DNA of 24,095 nucleotides from a virus. The position numbers and the translations under genes are program-made. Every line of letters begins with the position of its first letter. Within the stretch, counting starts at the first letter, position 1. The notes below the pieces were generated by a model, which was not told the DNA's origin, made no database searches, and worked only from the letters and a program-made list of their open reading frames with translations. This document shows positions 7,062 to 15,548 of the stretch, in pieces. The stretch spans positions 1 to 24,095 of the IMG/VR virus record IMGVR_UViG_3300019776_001119. One strand, 5' to 3'.

Positions 7062-8295
7062 GGAGGCCGATCTTCTCCCGCGCAATGCCACAAGTTTCGA
7101 GAAGGCCGTCTCGCTGGCTGCGTCGAAGGGAGTGGATCTCCCGGCACAACTGGTCAGCGATGTCACCGACCCCTGGCTCTGCCCGGCAGACCTCATTCCA
7201 TTTCTCGCTCTGGAGCGCTCGGTCGATCTCTGGAACCCGGACTGGCCGGAAGAGCGCAAGCGCTGGGTCATTGCCGAGCAGGCGAGGCTGCACCGGCTCA
7301 AGACCACCGAGGCCGGCTTCCGCGCTCACCTCGCGCTGGTGGGGGTGGATCTCGTCCGGACGCTCACGCCGCGCTCCGACTTCTTCGCGGCTCCGGAGTT
7401 CGGGGATGAAGACCGCAAGGCCTGGGTCCGTCAGTTCCCAGAGATCCGCATCCGGAACTTCGCGCAGGAGGGCTTCGACCGGGTGACGTCCTTGAGCGGA
7501 CCAGCCGATCATGCGGATGCCTATCTCGGCGCCAGTGACCGACCCTCGTTCTTCGCCGACGACGGGCTCAATCCGGGAGAGGCGCTCGGGCGGAAGGCCG
7601 TGCTTTACCGTGATGGTGAGGAGACCGAGCTTCTGTGGTCGGAGGGCACCACCGGGGACGGGCTTTTCTTCGAGCAGATCATCCTGGCTGGAGACGCGGG
7701 CGGGCTGTACTTTACCGATGTCGTTCCTTCGCAGGGGTTCCTCGACGATCCCGCTACGCCGAACCGTATCATTTCCTTTGCCGCTGCACCGGACGAGACC
7801 ATCGGCGGCTTTGCCTACAATCTGGTGCGACCGTCGCTAACGCCACTCACCACCTGGCCGGAGCGCATAACGCTCGACGCCACCGACGAAGTGAGCCTCT
7901 TCGCCGACGACGTACCGATCGACCTCGTCTGGCTGGTCGAGTCGCGCGCCCGGTTTCGGGTCTATGACAGCATCCGGCTCTTCGACTTGGATCCAGCCAC
8001 CCAGCTGCCGCTCTCGACCGACTTCGTCGACAGCGCCCGGTTCCGGCTCGAGCCTTACACGGCGGAACTCACCGTCCGCATCGTGGGCCGCAAGCCCGAC
8101 GCCGCCCTTGAATATGTCGACGATCACCTGGTCGAGGACGACGGCATCGGTCTCCTCAACGCGGTCGACGCCGTCCGCGTCAGCCAGTCGGTTCGCGACA
8201 CGCTCTACCTGAACCCGAACGCCCACAGCCCCGTCCGCTTCGGCGACGGGCGGACATATGCACGCCTTCGCCTCGGCGAGTGGCTCGAAAGGTAA
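7054..8295 (+). CDS. Tail protein I, long form (gpI)
   Basis: A 413-residue protein whose ATG overlaps the J stop by eight bases. The first 130 residues match P2 gpI: LLPRNATSFEKAVSLAAS, then DLIPFLALERSVDLWNPDW, PEERKRWVIAEQARLHRLKT and TEAGFRAHLALVGVDLVRTL. gpI is a wedge protein that connects J to the tail fibre. P2 gpI is only about 176 residues, so roughly 230 residues are additional. The extension contains repeated short beta segments (KAVLYRDGEETELLW, ERITLDATDEVSLF, AELTVRIVGRKPD) that look like two or more small beta domains, perhaps an adaptor for the large appendage protein encoded next. That role is inference. Confidence 0.85.
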   Translation: MSEEADLLPRNATSFEKAVSLAASKGVDLPAQLVSDVTDPWLCPADLIPFLALERSVDLWNPDWPEERKRWVIAEQARLHRLKTTEAGFRAHLALVGVDLVRTLTPRSDFFAAPEFGDEDRKAWVRQFPEIRIRNFAQEGFDRVTSLSGPADHADAYLGASDRPSFFADDGLNPGEALGRKAVLYRDGEETELLWSEGTTGDGLFFEQIILAGDAGGLYFTDVVPSQGFLDDPATPNRIISFAAAPDETIGGFAYNLVRPSLTPLTTWPERITLDATDEVSLFADDVPIDLVWLVESRARFRVYDSIRLFDLDPATQLPLSTDFVDSARFRLEPYTAELTVRIVGRKPDAALEYVDDHLVEDDGIGLLNAVDAVRVSQSVRDTLYLNPNAHSPVRFGDGRTYARLRLGEWLER

Positions 8296-8301
8296 TCTCC
8301 C

Positions 8302-10746
8302 ATGGAAAAGCAGCGCATCTTCCGGTCGCGCCAGAACGTGACCTTCGGCGACCTCAACTCGATCCAGGACTACGCCGCGCGTACCTTCGAGGACGTGGTC
8401 AACGACCTCCTCGTCAGCGGCAAGGGGTATGCGGGCTTCCTTTCGACGAGGGACAGCGCCACCACCGTGCAGGTCTCCGAAGGCCGTCTCTACACCGCGG
8501 GCAAGATCTTCGCCCATGACGTGACGCAGGCGGTCAGCCTCTCGACCTATCTTCCCGCCGCAGCCCAGCGCATCGTCACGCTGGTCGCCTATGGCCAAAC
8601 CATCGACTCCGAGGTCGAGCCCCGCGATTTCCTGATCAACGTGACGACCAGGGCAACCGAGCCCCAGTCGGTCGCCATGGTGCAGGAGCGGGTGGCCCAG
8701 GTCTCGGTGGTGCCGGGTTCTGAAAGCGCCGACCCCCAACGCCCGGCCATTCCGGAAGCCTATGTCCCCATCGCCGACGTGCTCATCGGTACCGCCGGCA
8801 TTGTCGCGGTGACCATGCGAACGGATTACGCGGTTCCTGAACTCGACGTGGCGAAGGAGCGGCTCGATGCCATCACCGCCTGGCAGCTGCGGGTGGGACA
8901 GGTGCTGGACGGGCTCCTTTCCGACCTCGCCACGCTGGGGCGCCGGGTCGACAGCCTGCCCACGCGTGCCGAATTCGCCGATCTCGCTGCCCAGATTTCC
9001 GCCCTGCGCCTGGCGCTCGACGAGCTCCGCCGCAACATCACGGCGTCGATCGAGGCCGATCTCTCGGTCATCAAGGCCCAGATGAAGGCCTTTGCCGATC
9101 TCGTCGCCGGTCAGATCACGGCGATCGCCTCGAACCTCGCCATCGTGAAGGAGAACCTCGACCTCTCCGATCTCAACTCGCTCTATGGCGCCGACCAGTT
9201 CCTCACCGATGACGAGAGCGACGAGGCGTATGCCGGCTACGATGCGCTCATCGAGGAGGGGATCCGCTTCCCCTGGGCAGCGACGGCCCTCTCCACCCTG
9301 CAACTCGACAATCCCATCAACGGCTCCGTCACCATGACGGCCGACGGGCTCATGGTGCCGAACTACACGAGCACCGAGGCCCTCGTGGTGGGCGCTCCCG
9401 TCGCCAACGAGACGGTACAGGCCATTCCGCTCGCCGACTACCAGTTCGCCAGCCACCAGCTGATCCAGCGCTCGATCTCCCGCACCCGCATCCGCTACGG
9501 CACCACCCGCAACGTCTGCACCAATTCGAGCTTCTGGTCGGGCGGCAAGTACAATTCCGTGACGGGGGTGTTCACCAAGAACGGCGAGACCTTCGAGGTC
9601 CGGGACGCCAACGGCAACATTCCATCCGCCGTCGGGCGCCATGCCGCCCATGCCTGGTACCGGGTGCGCCAGTTCTGGACCGACACATTCGAGGAGATCT
9701 ACTGGGACTACCAGCCGACGCTATCGACCGTTCAGGGCGTCCAGATCGGCCAGACCTTCGTCAATGGCCAGGCCCGCTACTGCACCGGGCTGTCACTGGG
9801 CCTCACCCAGATCGGCCCCACCGGCAATGTCACCGTGGCGCTGTGCGAGACGCGCTCCGACGGCACACCCAACCCCAACCAGGTGCTGGCCCAGTCGACG
9901 CTCGCCCAGGCCAACCTGAAGCGCTTCCCGGAATGGACGCTCTTCCCCTTCCGCCCGACGCTCCTGAAGCAGGGTGGGCGATATGCGCTCCTCGTCATCA
10001 CCGGCGGCGCCCATTACATCGGCACGGTGTCGGGCTCGAACTTCACCTCCGGAACGCTGTTCTTCTCGACCGACGGCCAGTATCTCCTGGGCGATCTCAC
10101 CAAGGACGTCCGCTTCAAGGTCCATGTCGCGAAGTTCACGGCGACAAGGGCTTCGGTGGAACTCAAACCCCTTCAGCTTGCCGGCGGCATTGCCGACATC
10201 GACATCCTGACCCCGCAGATCGTTCCCGATGCGACGAACCTCACCTACCAGGTGCGGGTCGACGACACCTGGTACTCGATTTCGGAGACCACGCCCGATT
10301 TCCTGGGAAGCCTCCCCGCGGTGCTTCCGCTTCGCGCCGTCATGACGGGGACTCCGGAACTGATGCCGGTGATCCATGCGACCGACAGCCAGGTGAGGGT
10401 TTCCCGCGCCAAGACCGCCTTTACCCATGTCTCGACGCCACGAACGCTGCCCTCCGGAATGACGACGAAGCAGGTGCGGGTGGTGCTGCGGCTCTACCCC
10501 TTCATCAGCGCCCAGCACACCGTTGCGGTGACGCTGCTGACCGGCTCGGGTTACGCGACGACGGTGTCTCCGGCCGCCGTCGTCACCCGCAACGTGCCCT
10601 CGTCCGATCGTGCCAGCGACGTCGAGAAGGAGTTCCTGTTCACGCTCGCGAGTCCCATTGCCGACTACAGGATCAGGATCGCAGGTGCCGCGAGTTCCGC
10701 CGGACAGCTGTTCCACGTCGAGCAGCGCATCGATACCGCCATCTGA
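8302..10746 (+). CDS. Large tail appendage protein with DUF4815-like N-terminus
   Basis: An 814-residue protein with AAAGG nine bases before the ATG. The N-terminus, RSRQNVTFGDLNSIQDYAAR, then TTVQVSEGRLYTAGKIF and a long strand-rich block, resembles the DUF4815-type domain of phage baseplate appendages ('F.p..vl.a.eLN.lq'). Residues about 190-290 are helical with heptad-like spacing (LDAITAWQLRVGQVLDGLLS, LALDELRRNITASIEADLSV), suggesting a trimeric coiled coil. Residues 330-814 are beta-rich, with jelly-roll-like stretches (TVALCETRSDG, WTLFPFRPTLLKQGGRYALL) that could bind carbohydrate. It sits where P2 encodes fibre H. The domain name is from memory and the receptor role is inferred. Confidence 0.72.
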   Translation: MEKQRIFRSRQNVTFGDLNSIQDYAARTFEDVVNDLLVSGKGYAGFLSTRDSATTVQVSEGRLYTAGKIFAHDVTQAVSLSTYLPAAAQRIVTLVAYGQTIDSEVEPRDFLINVTTRATEPQSVAMVQERVAQVSVVPGSESADPQRPAIPEAYVPIADVLIGTAGIVAVTMRTDYAVPELDVAKERLDAITAWQLRVGQVLDGLLSDLATLGRRVDSLPTRAEFADLAAQISALRLALDELRRNITASIEADLSVIKAQMKAFADLVAGQITAIASNLAIVKENLDLSDLNSLYGADQFLTDDESDEAYAGYDALIEEGIRFPWAATALSTLQLDNPINGSVTMTADGLMVPNYTSTEALVVGAPVANETVQAIPLADYQFASHQLIQRSISRTRIRYGTTRNVCTNSSFWSGGKYNSVTGVFTKNGETFEVRDANGNIPSAVGRHAAHAWYRVRQFWTDTFEEIYWDYQPTLSTVQGVQIGQTFVNGQARYCTGLSLGLTQIGPTGNVTVALCETRSDGTPNPNQVLAQSTLAQANLKRFPEWTLFPFRPTLLKQGGRYALLVITGGAHYIGTVSGSNFTSGTLFFSTDGQYLLGDLTKDVRFKVHVAKFTATRASVELKPLQLAGGIADIDILTPQIVPDATNLTYQVRVDDTWYSISETTPDFLGSLPAVLPLRAVMTGTPELMPVIHATDSQVRVSRAKTAFTHVSTPRTLPSGMTTKQVRVVLRLYPFISAQHTVAVTLLTGSGYATTVSPAAVVTRNVPSSDRASDVEKEFLFTLASPIADYRIRIAGAASSAGQLFHVEQRIDTAI

Positions 10747-10759
10747 GGAGGACCAGCCT

Positions 10760-10942
10760 ATGACCAAGCGAACCGAACCTGAAGCCGTGACGATCGATCC
10801 GGAGGCCATGTACCGGGTGGAGCTCGCACGCCCGGTCCGCGTTGCCGGAATTGCGTTTCATCCGAACGATCCCGACGTCACCGTATCGGGAGCCATCCTC
10901 GAGACGATACGAACGGCGGTGAGCAGCTTCTCGAAGGTCTGA
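10760..10942 (+). CDS. Small hypothetical protein in appendage cluster
   Basis: A 60-residue protein preceded by GAGGAGGACC. It has an acidic N-terminus (TKRTEPEAVTIDPEAMYRVE), a short beta core (LARPVRVAGIAFHPNDPDVT) and a C-terminal helix, AILETIRTAVSSFSKV. The 'YrVeLarpvrv.g...pp.....v.G..l..i' arrangement resembles short phage proteins encoded beside fibre or adaptor genes. No enzymatic motif is visible. It lies between the large appendage gene and the first fibre gene, so a virion or assembly-related role is plausible but unproven. Confidence 0.72.
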   Translation: MTKRTEPEAVTIDPEAMYRVELARPVRVAGIAFHPNDPDVTVSGAILETIRTAVSSFSKV

Positions 10943-10946
10943 GCGC

Positions 10947-12143
10947 ATGCGCCGCTTTGAACGCTACCGCGTCACCGATGACGACGAGGTGCAGGCCTCC
11001 TACTTCAACGGCGTGCATGAGGACCTCGATCTGAGGCTCCATGCCGTCGAGGAGAAGGCGGTCGGCTGGGACGAGCAGGTCGAGCGCTTCGAGGAGGTGG
11101 CGCTCGGCAAGATCGACGACGCCCTGTTGCCTGTTCTGCAGGAGGCGCTCGTCATCCGCGAACGCATCGAGCAGGCCTCCCATCTGGGGACGATCTTCAC
11201 GGGAAGGTCCAACAGCCAGTTGACGATCGGAGCGGGGATCCGTTCCCTGACTGTTGCCGCCGATGACCGGCAGCGCTTTGCCCCGGCAGGCTTCCTGGTC
11301 GTCTCGAGCGAGATTGCTCCGGACAACTGGCTCGCCGGCCGGCTCAATGCCTGGGATTCCTGGTCGGGTGAGCTCTCGATCCTGGTGACGGCGACCGGCG
11401 GAACGGGAGCGCACTCTGACTGGTTTATCACCGCGACCACCGATCCCGTGCTGGCCTCCGCCATCCTCGATGCGGCCGCCGGCATGGCGGTGTCGGTTGC
11501 CGCCGCCGCCCAGAGCGCCCAGCAGGCCACGACGAGCCAGCAGGCCGCGGCCTCCCAGGCGGCGAGTGCCGCCAACTCCGCCAATCTGGCGGCGGCGTCC
11601 AAGACCCAGGCCAATGTCTCGGCGATCGCGGCTTCGGGAAGCGCCGAGCTTGCGTCTTCGGCGGCCCAGTCCGCCCAGACCATGCTGGCAGGGCTCGGCA
11701 GCAAATACGCCGGCGCCTCGAACGTGCCGCCCACGTCCGACGCCCTTGGAAACGCGCTCACCCCGGGTGTCCTTTGGTTCGACACCGGTGCAAACCTGAT
11801 GAAGGTCTTCACCGGTGCAGTCTGGATCGTGGCGGCCTCGAGCGTGTTCCGCTCGTCGTCGACCGAAACATTCACCGCGACGGCCGGGCAGTCCAATTTC
11901 GTCATCTCCGGCGGATATGACGTCGGGCGCATTACCGTCTATCGGAACGGGCTCCGGCTTATCTCCGGCGCCGGCTACACCGCCAGTAATGGTACCACAC
12001 TCACGCTCATCGCACCTGCAATCGCCGGCGACGTCATCGAGGTGGAGAAGTCGATCTTCATACTCTCCGACGTCTGGTCGCGGCCCGAGGCCGATGCTCG
12101 CTTCCTGATGTCGACCTCGCTCCTCGACGGCGGCGCCTACTGA
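10947..12143 (+). CDS. Tail fibre protein with Ala/Gln/Ser-rich shaft
   Basis: A 398-residue protein starting four bases after the previous stop. The N-terminal RRFERYRVTDDDEVQASYFN and DLDLRLHAVEEKAV resemble attachment domains of phage fibres. Residues about 180-255 are almost entirely Ala, Ser, Gln, Thr and Asn (AAQSAQQATTSQQAAASQAA and following), the composition of trimeric coiled-coil fibre shafts. The C-terminal part has ALTPGVLWFDTGANLMKVFT, a motif I associate with fibre proteins, then SSTETFTATAGQSNFVISGG, a beta domain with VYRNGLRLISGAGYT seen at fibre tips. It ends LLDGGAY, a tail shared with two other proteins here. The receptor-binding role is inferred. Confidence 0.8.
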   Translation: MRRFERYRVTDDDEVQASYFNGVHEDLDLRLHAVEEKAVGWDEQVERFEEVALGKIDDALLPVLQEALVIRERIEQASHLGTIFTGRSNSQLTIGAGIRSLTVAADDRQRFAPAGFLVVSSEIAPDNWLAGRLNAWDSWSGELSILVTATGGTGAHSDWFITATTDPVLASAILDAAAGMAVSVAAAAQSAQQATTSQQAAASQAASAANSANLAAASKTQANVSAIAASGSAELASSAAQSAQTMLAGLGSKYAGASNVPPTSDALGNALTPGVLWFDTGANLMKVFTGAVWIVAASSVFRSSSTETFTATAGQSNFVISGGYDVGRITVYRNGLRLISGAGYTASNGTTLTLIAPAIAGDVIEVEKSIFILSDVWSRPEADARFLMSTSLLDGGAY

Positions 12144-12162
12144 TTTTCCTTTCGGAGGCTTC

Positions 12163-13116
12163 ATGGCCAATACCATTCGCCTCAAGCGATCTGCCACGGC
12201 CGGCAAGGTTCCAGCGACCAGCGATCTCCAGTTGGGCGAGATCGCCGTCAACACCACCGATGGCAAGCTCTATCTGAAGAAGAGCGACGGGGCCGAGGCC
12301 GTCGTCGAGGTGGGCCCGGTCGCCTCCGTGGCCGGCCGCACCGGTGCCGTGACACTGGCGAAGGCGGACGTGGGGCTCGCCAATGCCGACAATACCGCCG
12401 ATGCCGCGAAGCCCGTCTCGACCGCGACCCAGGCGGCGCTCGACGGCAAGGCCAGTGTGGTGCACGGCCATGCGGTCGCGGATGTCACCGGCCTACAGAC
12501 AGCCTTGGATGCCAAGGCGCCGCTGGCCTCTCCGGCGTTGACCGGCACGCCGACGGCGCCGACCCAGACGCAGGGCAATAATTCGACGCGGCTGGCGACG
12601 ACTGCCTATGTCGATACGCTGGGCGGCACCAAGGCCAACACGAGCCACGCCCATGCCATCGGCGATGTCACCAGCCTGCAGACTGCGCTTGACGCCAAGG
12701 CGCCGCTCGCCTCCCCGGCGCTGACTGGAACGCCGACAGCACCCACCGCTGCGGCGTACAATGACAGTGCCCAGATCGCGACCACCGCCCAGGTCCTTGA
12801 TACCGTGACGACGGTGCCGGAGAACGCCCAGACCGGAACGGCCTATACGCTGGTGCTTGGCGACGCTGGCAAATTAGTGACCCTCAACAATGCCGCCGCC
12901 ATCACCCTCACGATCCCAACCAACGCCGCCGTGGGTTTCCCCGTCGGCACCCGTGTCGACCTCGCGCAGTTCGGGGCGGGCCAGGTGACGGTCGGAGGTG
13001 CGGGCGTCACGATCCGCTCCTCGGGCGCCAAGCTCAAGCTCACCGGCCAGTATTCCGGCGCCACCCTGTGGAAGAAGGCGACCGACGAATGGCTTCTGGT
13101 GGGCGATCTCGCATGA
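12163..13116 (+). CDS. Repeat-containing tail fibre protein (copy 1)
   Basis: A 317-residue protein with GGAGG upstream. It begins MANTIRLKRSATAGKVP, then DLQLGEIAVNTTDGKLYLKK, a segment common at the N-terminus of phage fibres. It then has VAGRTGAVTLAKADVGLANA and two copies of KAPLASPALTGTPTAPT, each introduced by a His-rich H-x-H motif (VVHGHAVADVTGLQTALDAK; SHAHAIGDVTSLQTALDAK) and followed by an ATTAYV/ATTAQV stretch. This is the known phage tail-fibre repeat architecture. The last 110 residues (YTLVLGDAGKLVTLNNAAAI to the end) are beta-rich and end in WLLVGDLA, a likely tip domain. The N-terminus and repeats are paralogous to the fibre at 21999. Confidence 0.85.
   Translation: MANTIRLKRSATAGKVPATSDLQLGEIAVNTTDGKLYLKKSDGAEAVVEVGPVASVAGRTGAVTLAKADVGLANADNTADAAKPVSTATQAALDGKASVVHGHAVADVTGLQTALDAKAPLASPALTGTPTAPTQTQGNNSTRLATTAYVDTLGGTKANTSHAHAIGDVTSLQTALDAKAPLASPALTGTPTAPTAAAYNDSAQIATTAQVLDTVTTVPENAQTGTAYTLVLGDAGKLVTLNNAAAITLTIPTNAAVGFPVGTRVDLAQFGAGQVTVGGAGVTIRSSGAKLKLTGQYSGATLWKKATDEWLLVGDLA
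12511..12564 (+). repeat. Fibre repeat unit, copy 1
   Basis: The 54-base unit encodes AKAPLASPALTGTPTAPT. The same 18-codon unit recurs at 12694-12747 and, slightly diverged, at 22302-22355 and 22602-22655. Most base differences are synonymous third positions, indicating selection on the peptide. Confidence 0.9.
12694..12747 (+). repeat. Fibre repeat unit, copy 2
   Basis: The unit encodes AKAPLASPALTGTPTAPT, identical in protein to the copy at 12511. It is preceded by HAHAIGDVTSLQTALD, the same H-x-H lead-in as copy 1. Confidence 0.9.
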
Positions 13117-13164
13117 CCGTGACCCCGGTCCGGTCCTCATCACCACAATTCCAGAGGTAGTTCC

Positions 13165-13386
13165 ATGTCCTCGTCCCTCGAGTTTCTTTCGCAGCACTTA
13201 GGGCTAACCAGCGTCCGCTCGATCGTCGTCACCGAGATCGTTCCCGTGGACGGTGGTTTCACCCGTGCCGTGCGGTTCTTCGGGGAGCCGGTGGTCAATG
13301 GTGCGCAGCGCCTCCTCCTCGACGTGACGCTGACATCCATCGACAAGGCGAGCCTCGAGGTCTCGACGCCCGTCCTGCAGTTCTGA
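13165..13386 (+). CDS. Small hypothetical protein before the terminator
   Basis: A 73-residue protein starting 48 bases after the fibre gene, with AGAGGTAG upstream. It reads SSSLEFLSQHLGLTSVRSIV, VTEIVPVDGGFTRAVRFFGE and LLLDVTLTSIDKASLEVSTP, a compact mostly beta protein. I do not recognise its family. It is the last gene before an intrinsic terminator and so closes the first appendage cluster. Small proteins at this location can be fibre-assembly chaperones, tail adaptors or decoration proteins; nothing in the sequence distinguishes these. Confidence 0.72.
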   Translation: MSSSLEFLSQHLGLTSVRSIVVTEIVPVDGGFTRAVRFFGEPVVNGAQRLLLDVTLTSIDKASLEVSTPVLQF

Positions 13387-13411
13387 CGCCAGCATCAAAC
13401 CTGAACAACTC

Positions 13412-13441
13412 ACCCCGCCGCCGTGCGGGGTTTTCCATTTT
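13412..13441 (+). terminator. Rho-independent terminator before the tail sheath gene
   Basis: ACCCCGC (13412-13418) pairs with GCGGGGT (13425-13431) across a 6-base loop CGCCGT, and the 3' side runs into TTTTCCATTTT. This is a classic intrinsic terminator. It lies between the small gene ending at 13386 and the sheath gene starting at 13456, so it partly separates baseplate/fibre from sheath/tube transcription. Confidence 0.88.
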
Positions 13442-13455
13442 GAGGAGAACCGCTC

Positions 13456-14703
13456 ATGAGCGATCCGACCTTTGGCATTTCGATCACCAGGATCGACAAC
13501 GAGCCGCGTCCCGCCGTGTGGTCCGACATGTCGGTTGTAGGGCTGATCGGAACGGCACCCGCATCGGATGCGTCGGTGTTCCCGGTCGACACGCCGGTGT
13601 TCATGTATTCGGACGACGTCGCGAAGCGCCATGCGCTGGGAACTACCGGCACCATCCCCGAGGCGCTGGCCCTGATCAATGCCCAGCTCGGCGAATTCCA
13701 GGTCGCGGCCAAGGTCGTGGTGGTGCGGGTCGCCGAGGGCGAGACGTCCGATGAGACCATCGCCAATATCGTCGGCGACGGCATTTCGACGGGACTCGAG
13801 GCCTTTGTGCAGGCGGGCCCGCTCCTCGGCATCATCCCACGGCTTATCTGCGCGCCGGGCTTCACGAGCCAGCGTCAGGGAACGGATGCCAATCCCGTCT
13901 GCGTGGCGCTGCCGGCGATCTGTAACAAGCTCCTCGCCCATGCCGTGGTCGACGGGCCGGCCGCCACCGAGCAGGCGGCCCTCGACTGGCGCGAGACCCT
14001 GTCGTCGAGCCGGCTCATTCCGGTCGATCCCGCCGTGAGGGTGATGAACGGGACCGAGGTGGCCGTCGTGCCGCTGTCGCCCGCCGTCGTCGGCATCGGG
14101 GTGAGGCGCGATCACGAGAAGCAGGGCCGTCCCTTCCATAGCTGGGCCAACCAGCCGGTTCAGGGGATCGTCGGTCCGTCGCGTCCCATCAACTTCTCGC
14201 TGACCGACGGCGCGACCGAGGGCCAGCGACTGCTGTCGCACAATCTCGGCGTACTCCTGCGTGGGGAACTGGGGGTCGAGACCGCCATCGCCTCGGGAGG
14301 CTTCGTCTATGTCGGCACCGACAATGCCGGCGAGGATGACCTCTGGCGTTTCTATAATGTCACCCGTGGCCGCGATTACATCCACCTGATGTTCCTGCGC
14401 ACGCTGCGCTTCTATCTCGGCCGCTTCAACATCACCGGCCAGACCATCCAGGCGGTCCTCAACACCATGGGTTTCGCGCTCCGCGACCTCAAGGCCGACG
14501 GCGACATCCTCGGCTACGAGGTGAAGTTCGTGCGCGACCAGAATTCTCCGGAGGAACTGCGGCAGGGCCGCTTCACCGTTAACTTCGCGGCAGAGGAGGC
14601 CCCGGTGCTGCGCTACCTCGGCATCCAGTCGGCGCGCTACCGGCCGGCCCTCGATGCGCTCCTCGATGACCTCCTCGCCCAGGTCGACGCGGTCACCGGC
14701 TGA
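13456..14703 (+). CDS. Tail sheath protein (FI-like)
   Basis: A 415-residue protein with GAGGAGA seven bases before the ATG; P2 FI is about 396 residues. Features of the contractile sheath family include FGISITRIDNEPRPAVWSDM, VGLIGTAPASDASVFPVDTP, the C-terminal core LRFYLGRFNITGQTIQAVLN, and LKADGDILGYEVKFVRDQNS followed by LRQGRFTVNFAAEEAPVLRY. The C-terminal region forms the inner domain that inserts strands into neighbouring subunits, making the contractile mesh. Lying just after a terminator, it may be transcribed by readthrough or from a local promoter; none was confidently seen. Confidence 0.96.
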   Translation: MSDPTFGISITRIDNEPRPAVWSDMSVVGLIGTAPASDASVFPVDTPVFMYSDDVAKRHALGTTGTIPEALALINAQLGEFQVAAKVVVVRVAEGETSDETIANIVGDGISTGLEAFVQAGPLLGIIPRLICAPGFTSQRQGTDANPVCVALPAICNKLLAHAVVDGPAATEQAALDWRETLSSSRLIPVDPAVRVMNGTEVAVVPLSPAVVGIGVRRDHEKQGRPFHSWANQPVQGIVGPSRPINFSLTDGATEGQRLLSHNLGVLLRGELGVETAIASGGFVYVGTDNAGEDDLWRFYNVTRGRDYIHLMFLRTLRFYLGRFNITGQTIQAVLNTMGFALRDLKADGDILGYEVKFVRDQNSPEELRQGRFTVNFAAEEAPVLRYLGIQSARYRPALDALLDDLLAQVDAVTG

Positions 14704-14729
14704 TCAATACCTGACAGGGAGTACCACCC

Positions 14730-15260
14730 ATGAGCACCATCTACGTGATGGAGGCGGCAAACCTCTTTGCCGGCGACCATGACCCCACGGCCTCCAAGCA
14801 CCTAAGTCTCGCCGAACTGAAGCTGCCGCCCCTCCAGGAAATGTACCAGGAGCACCATGCCGGCGGTTCCCGCGTCCAGATCGAGGTGGCCGTCGGCATC
14901 CAGAAGCTCGAGCCCACCTTCAAGCTCAATGGCTGGGATCCCGATCTGCTCACCCAGTTCGGCCTGGGCTCCTCGCGCCAGAAGGTGTTCACCGCCTATG
15001 GCGTCATCCGCGACAAGCGGACGGGGCTGGCGATCGAGGCCAAGGCCATCATCGAGGGCCGGCTCGGCAAGATCGAGCCCGACGCCTTCCAGCGCGGCGA
15101 GCTCCAGGGGCACGAATACGCCATCAACGAGGTCATGCACTACGAACTCTGGTTCAACGAGAAGGAGAAGCTGTTCTGGGACTTCTTCTCCTCCGAATGG
15201 CGGCTCGACGGCATCTCGCAGAACGACGACGAGCGCCGCATCCTGCGCGTCCAGCGCTGA
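14730..15260 (+). CDS. Major tail tube protein (FII-like, P2 type)
   Basis: A 176-residue protein with AGGGAG at 14716-14721; P2 FII is about 172 residues. It has the tube signature: IYVMEAANLFAGDHDPTASK at the N-terminus, LKLPPLQEMYQEHHAGGSRV, IQKLEPTFKLNGWDPDLLTQ, FGLGSSRQKVFTAYGVIRDK, and the C-terminal LQGHEYAINEVMHYELWFNE. These proteins stack as hexameric rings inside the sheath and form the channel for DNA. It immediately follows the sheath gene, the standard order in contractile-tail phages. Confidence 0.95.
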   Translation: MSTIYVMEAANLFAGDHDPTASKHLSLAELKLPPLQEMYQEHHAGGSRVQIEVAVGIQKLEPTFKLNGWDPDLLTQFGLGSSRQKVFTAYGVIRDKRTGLAIEAKAIIEGRLGKIEPDAFQRGELQGHEYAINEVMHYELWFNEKEKLFWDFFSSEWRLDGISQNDDERRILRVQR

Positions 15261-15278
15261 TCCATGGGAGATGACCGA

Positions 15279-15548
15279 ATGTCCGACACGACCCGCATGA
15301 CGCTGGCCTGTCCGCTGCAGCTCGAGGACCGCTTGGTCACGGAAGTGACCATTCGCCGGCCCAAGGTGCGGGATCTCCGCGCGCTGGAGAAGGCACGGGA
15401 GCCGGGCTTCACAGAACTTGACCAGGGGATCGCCATGGCGGCCGCCCTTTGCGACCTGCCGCTTGCCGCCATGGACGAGATGGATGCCGGCGACTTCGCG
15501 GCGATCTCGGAGGTGCTGGGCGGTTTTTTGCCCAAGCTGCCGGCGTAA
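15279..15548 (+). CDS. Tail assembly chaperone E (zero-frame product)
   Basis: An 89-residue protein from the ATG at 15279, chosen over the ATG at 15264 because GGGAG (15267-15271) is well spaced only for 15279. It contains RLVTEVTIRRPKVRDLRALE and LAAMDEMDAGDFAAISEVLG, the style of P2 gpE and related 'TAC' proteins (P2 E is about 91 residues). Tail chaperones bind the tape measure protein and recruit tube subunits, and are not in the virion. Its end carries the T TTT TTG slippery heptamer at 15524-15530, ahead of the TAA at 15546-15548, allowing the longer E' form. Confidence 0.9.
   Translation: MSDTTRMTLACPLQLEDRLVTEVTIRRPKVRDLRALEKAREPGFTELDQGIAMAAALCDLPLAAMDEMDAGDFAAISEVLGGFLPKLPA

Noticed and set aside
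7837-9651. A 604-codon open frame on the minus strand
   Set aside because: It lies antisense to the gpI and DUF4815-like genes, which have clear family features. It has low-complexity Gly/Arg/Asp/Val composition typical of the shadow frame in GC-rich DNA.
12511-12747. CRISPR-like direct repeats
   Set aside because: The repeats are coding, in frame, 54 bases long, and encode a known phage fibre motif.
15264-15278. Upstream ATG as start of chaperone E
   Set aside because: It has no ribosome-binding site of its own, while GGGAG at 15267-15271 is correctly spaced for the ATG at 15279.
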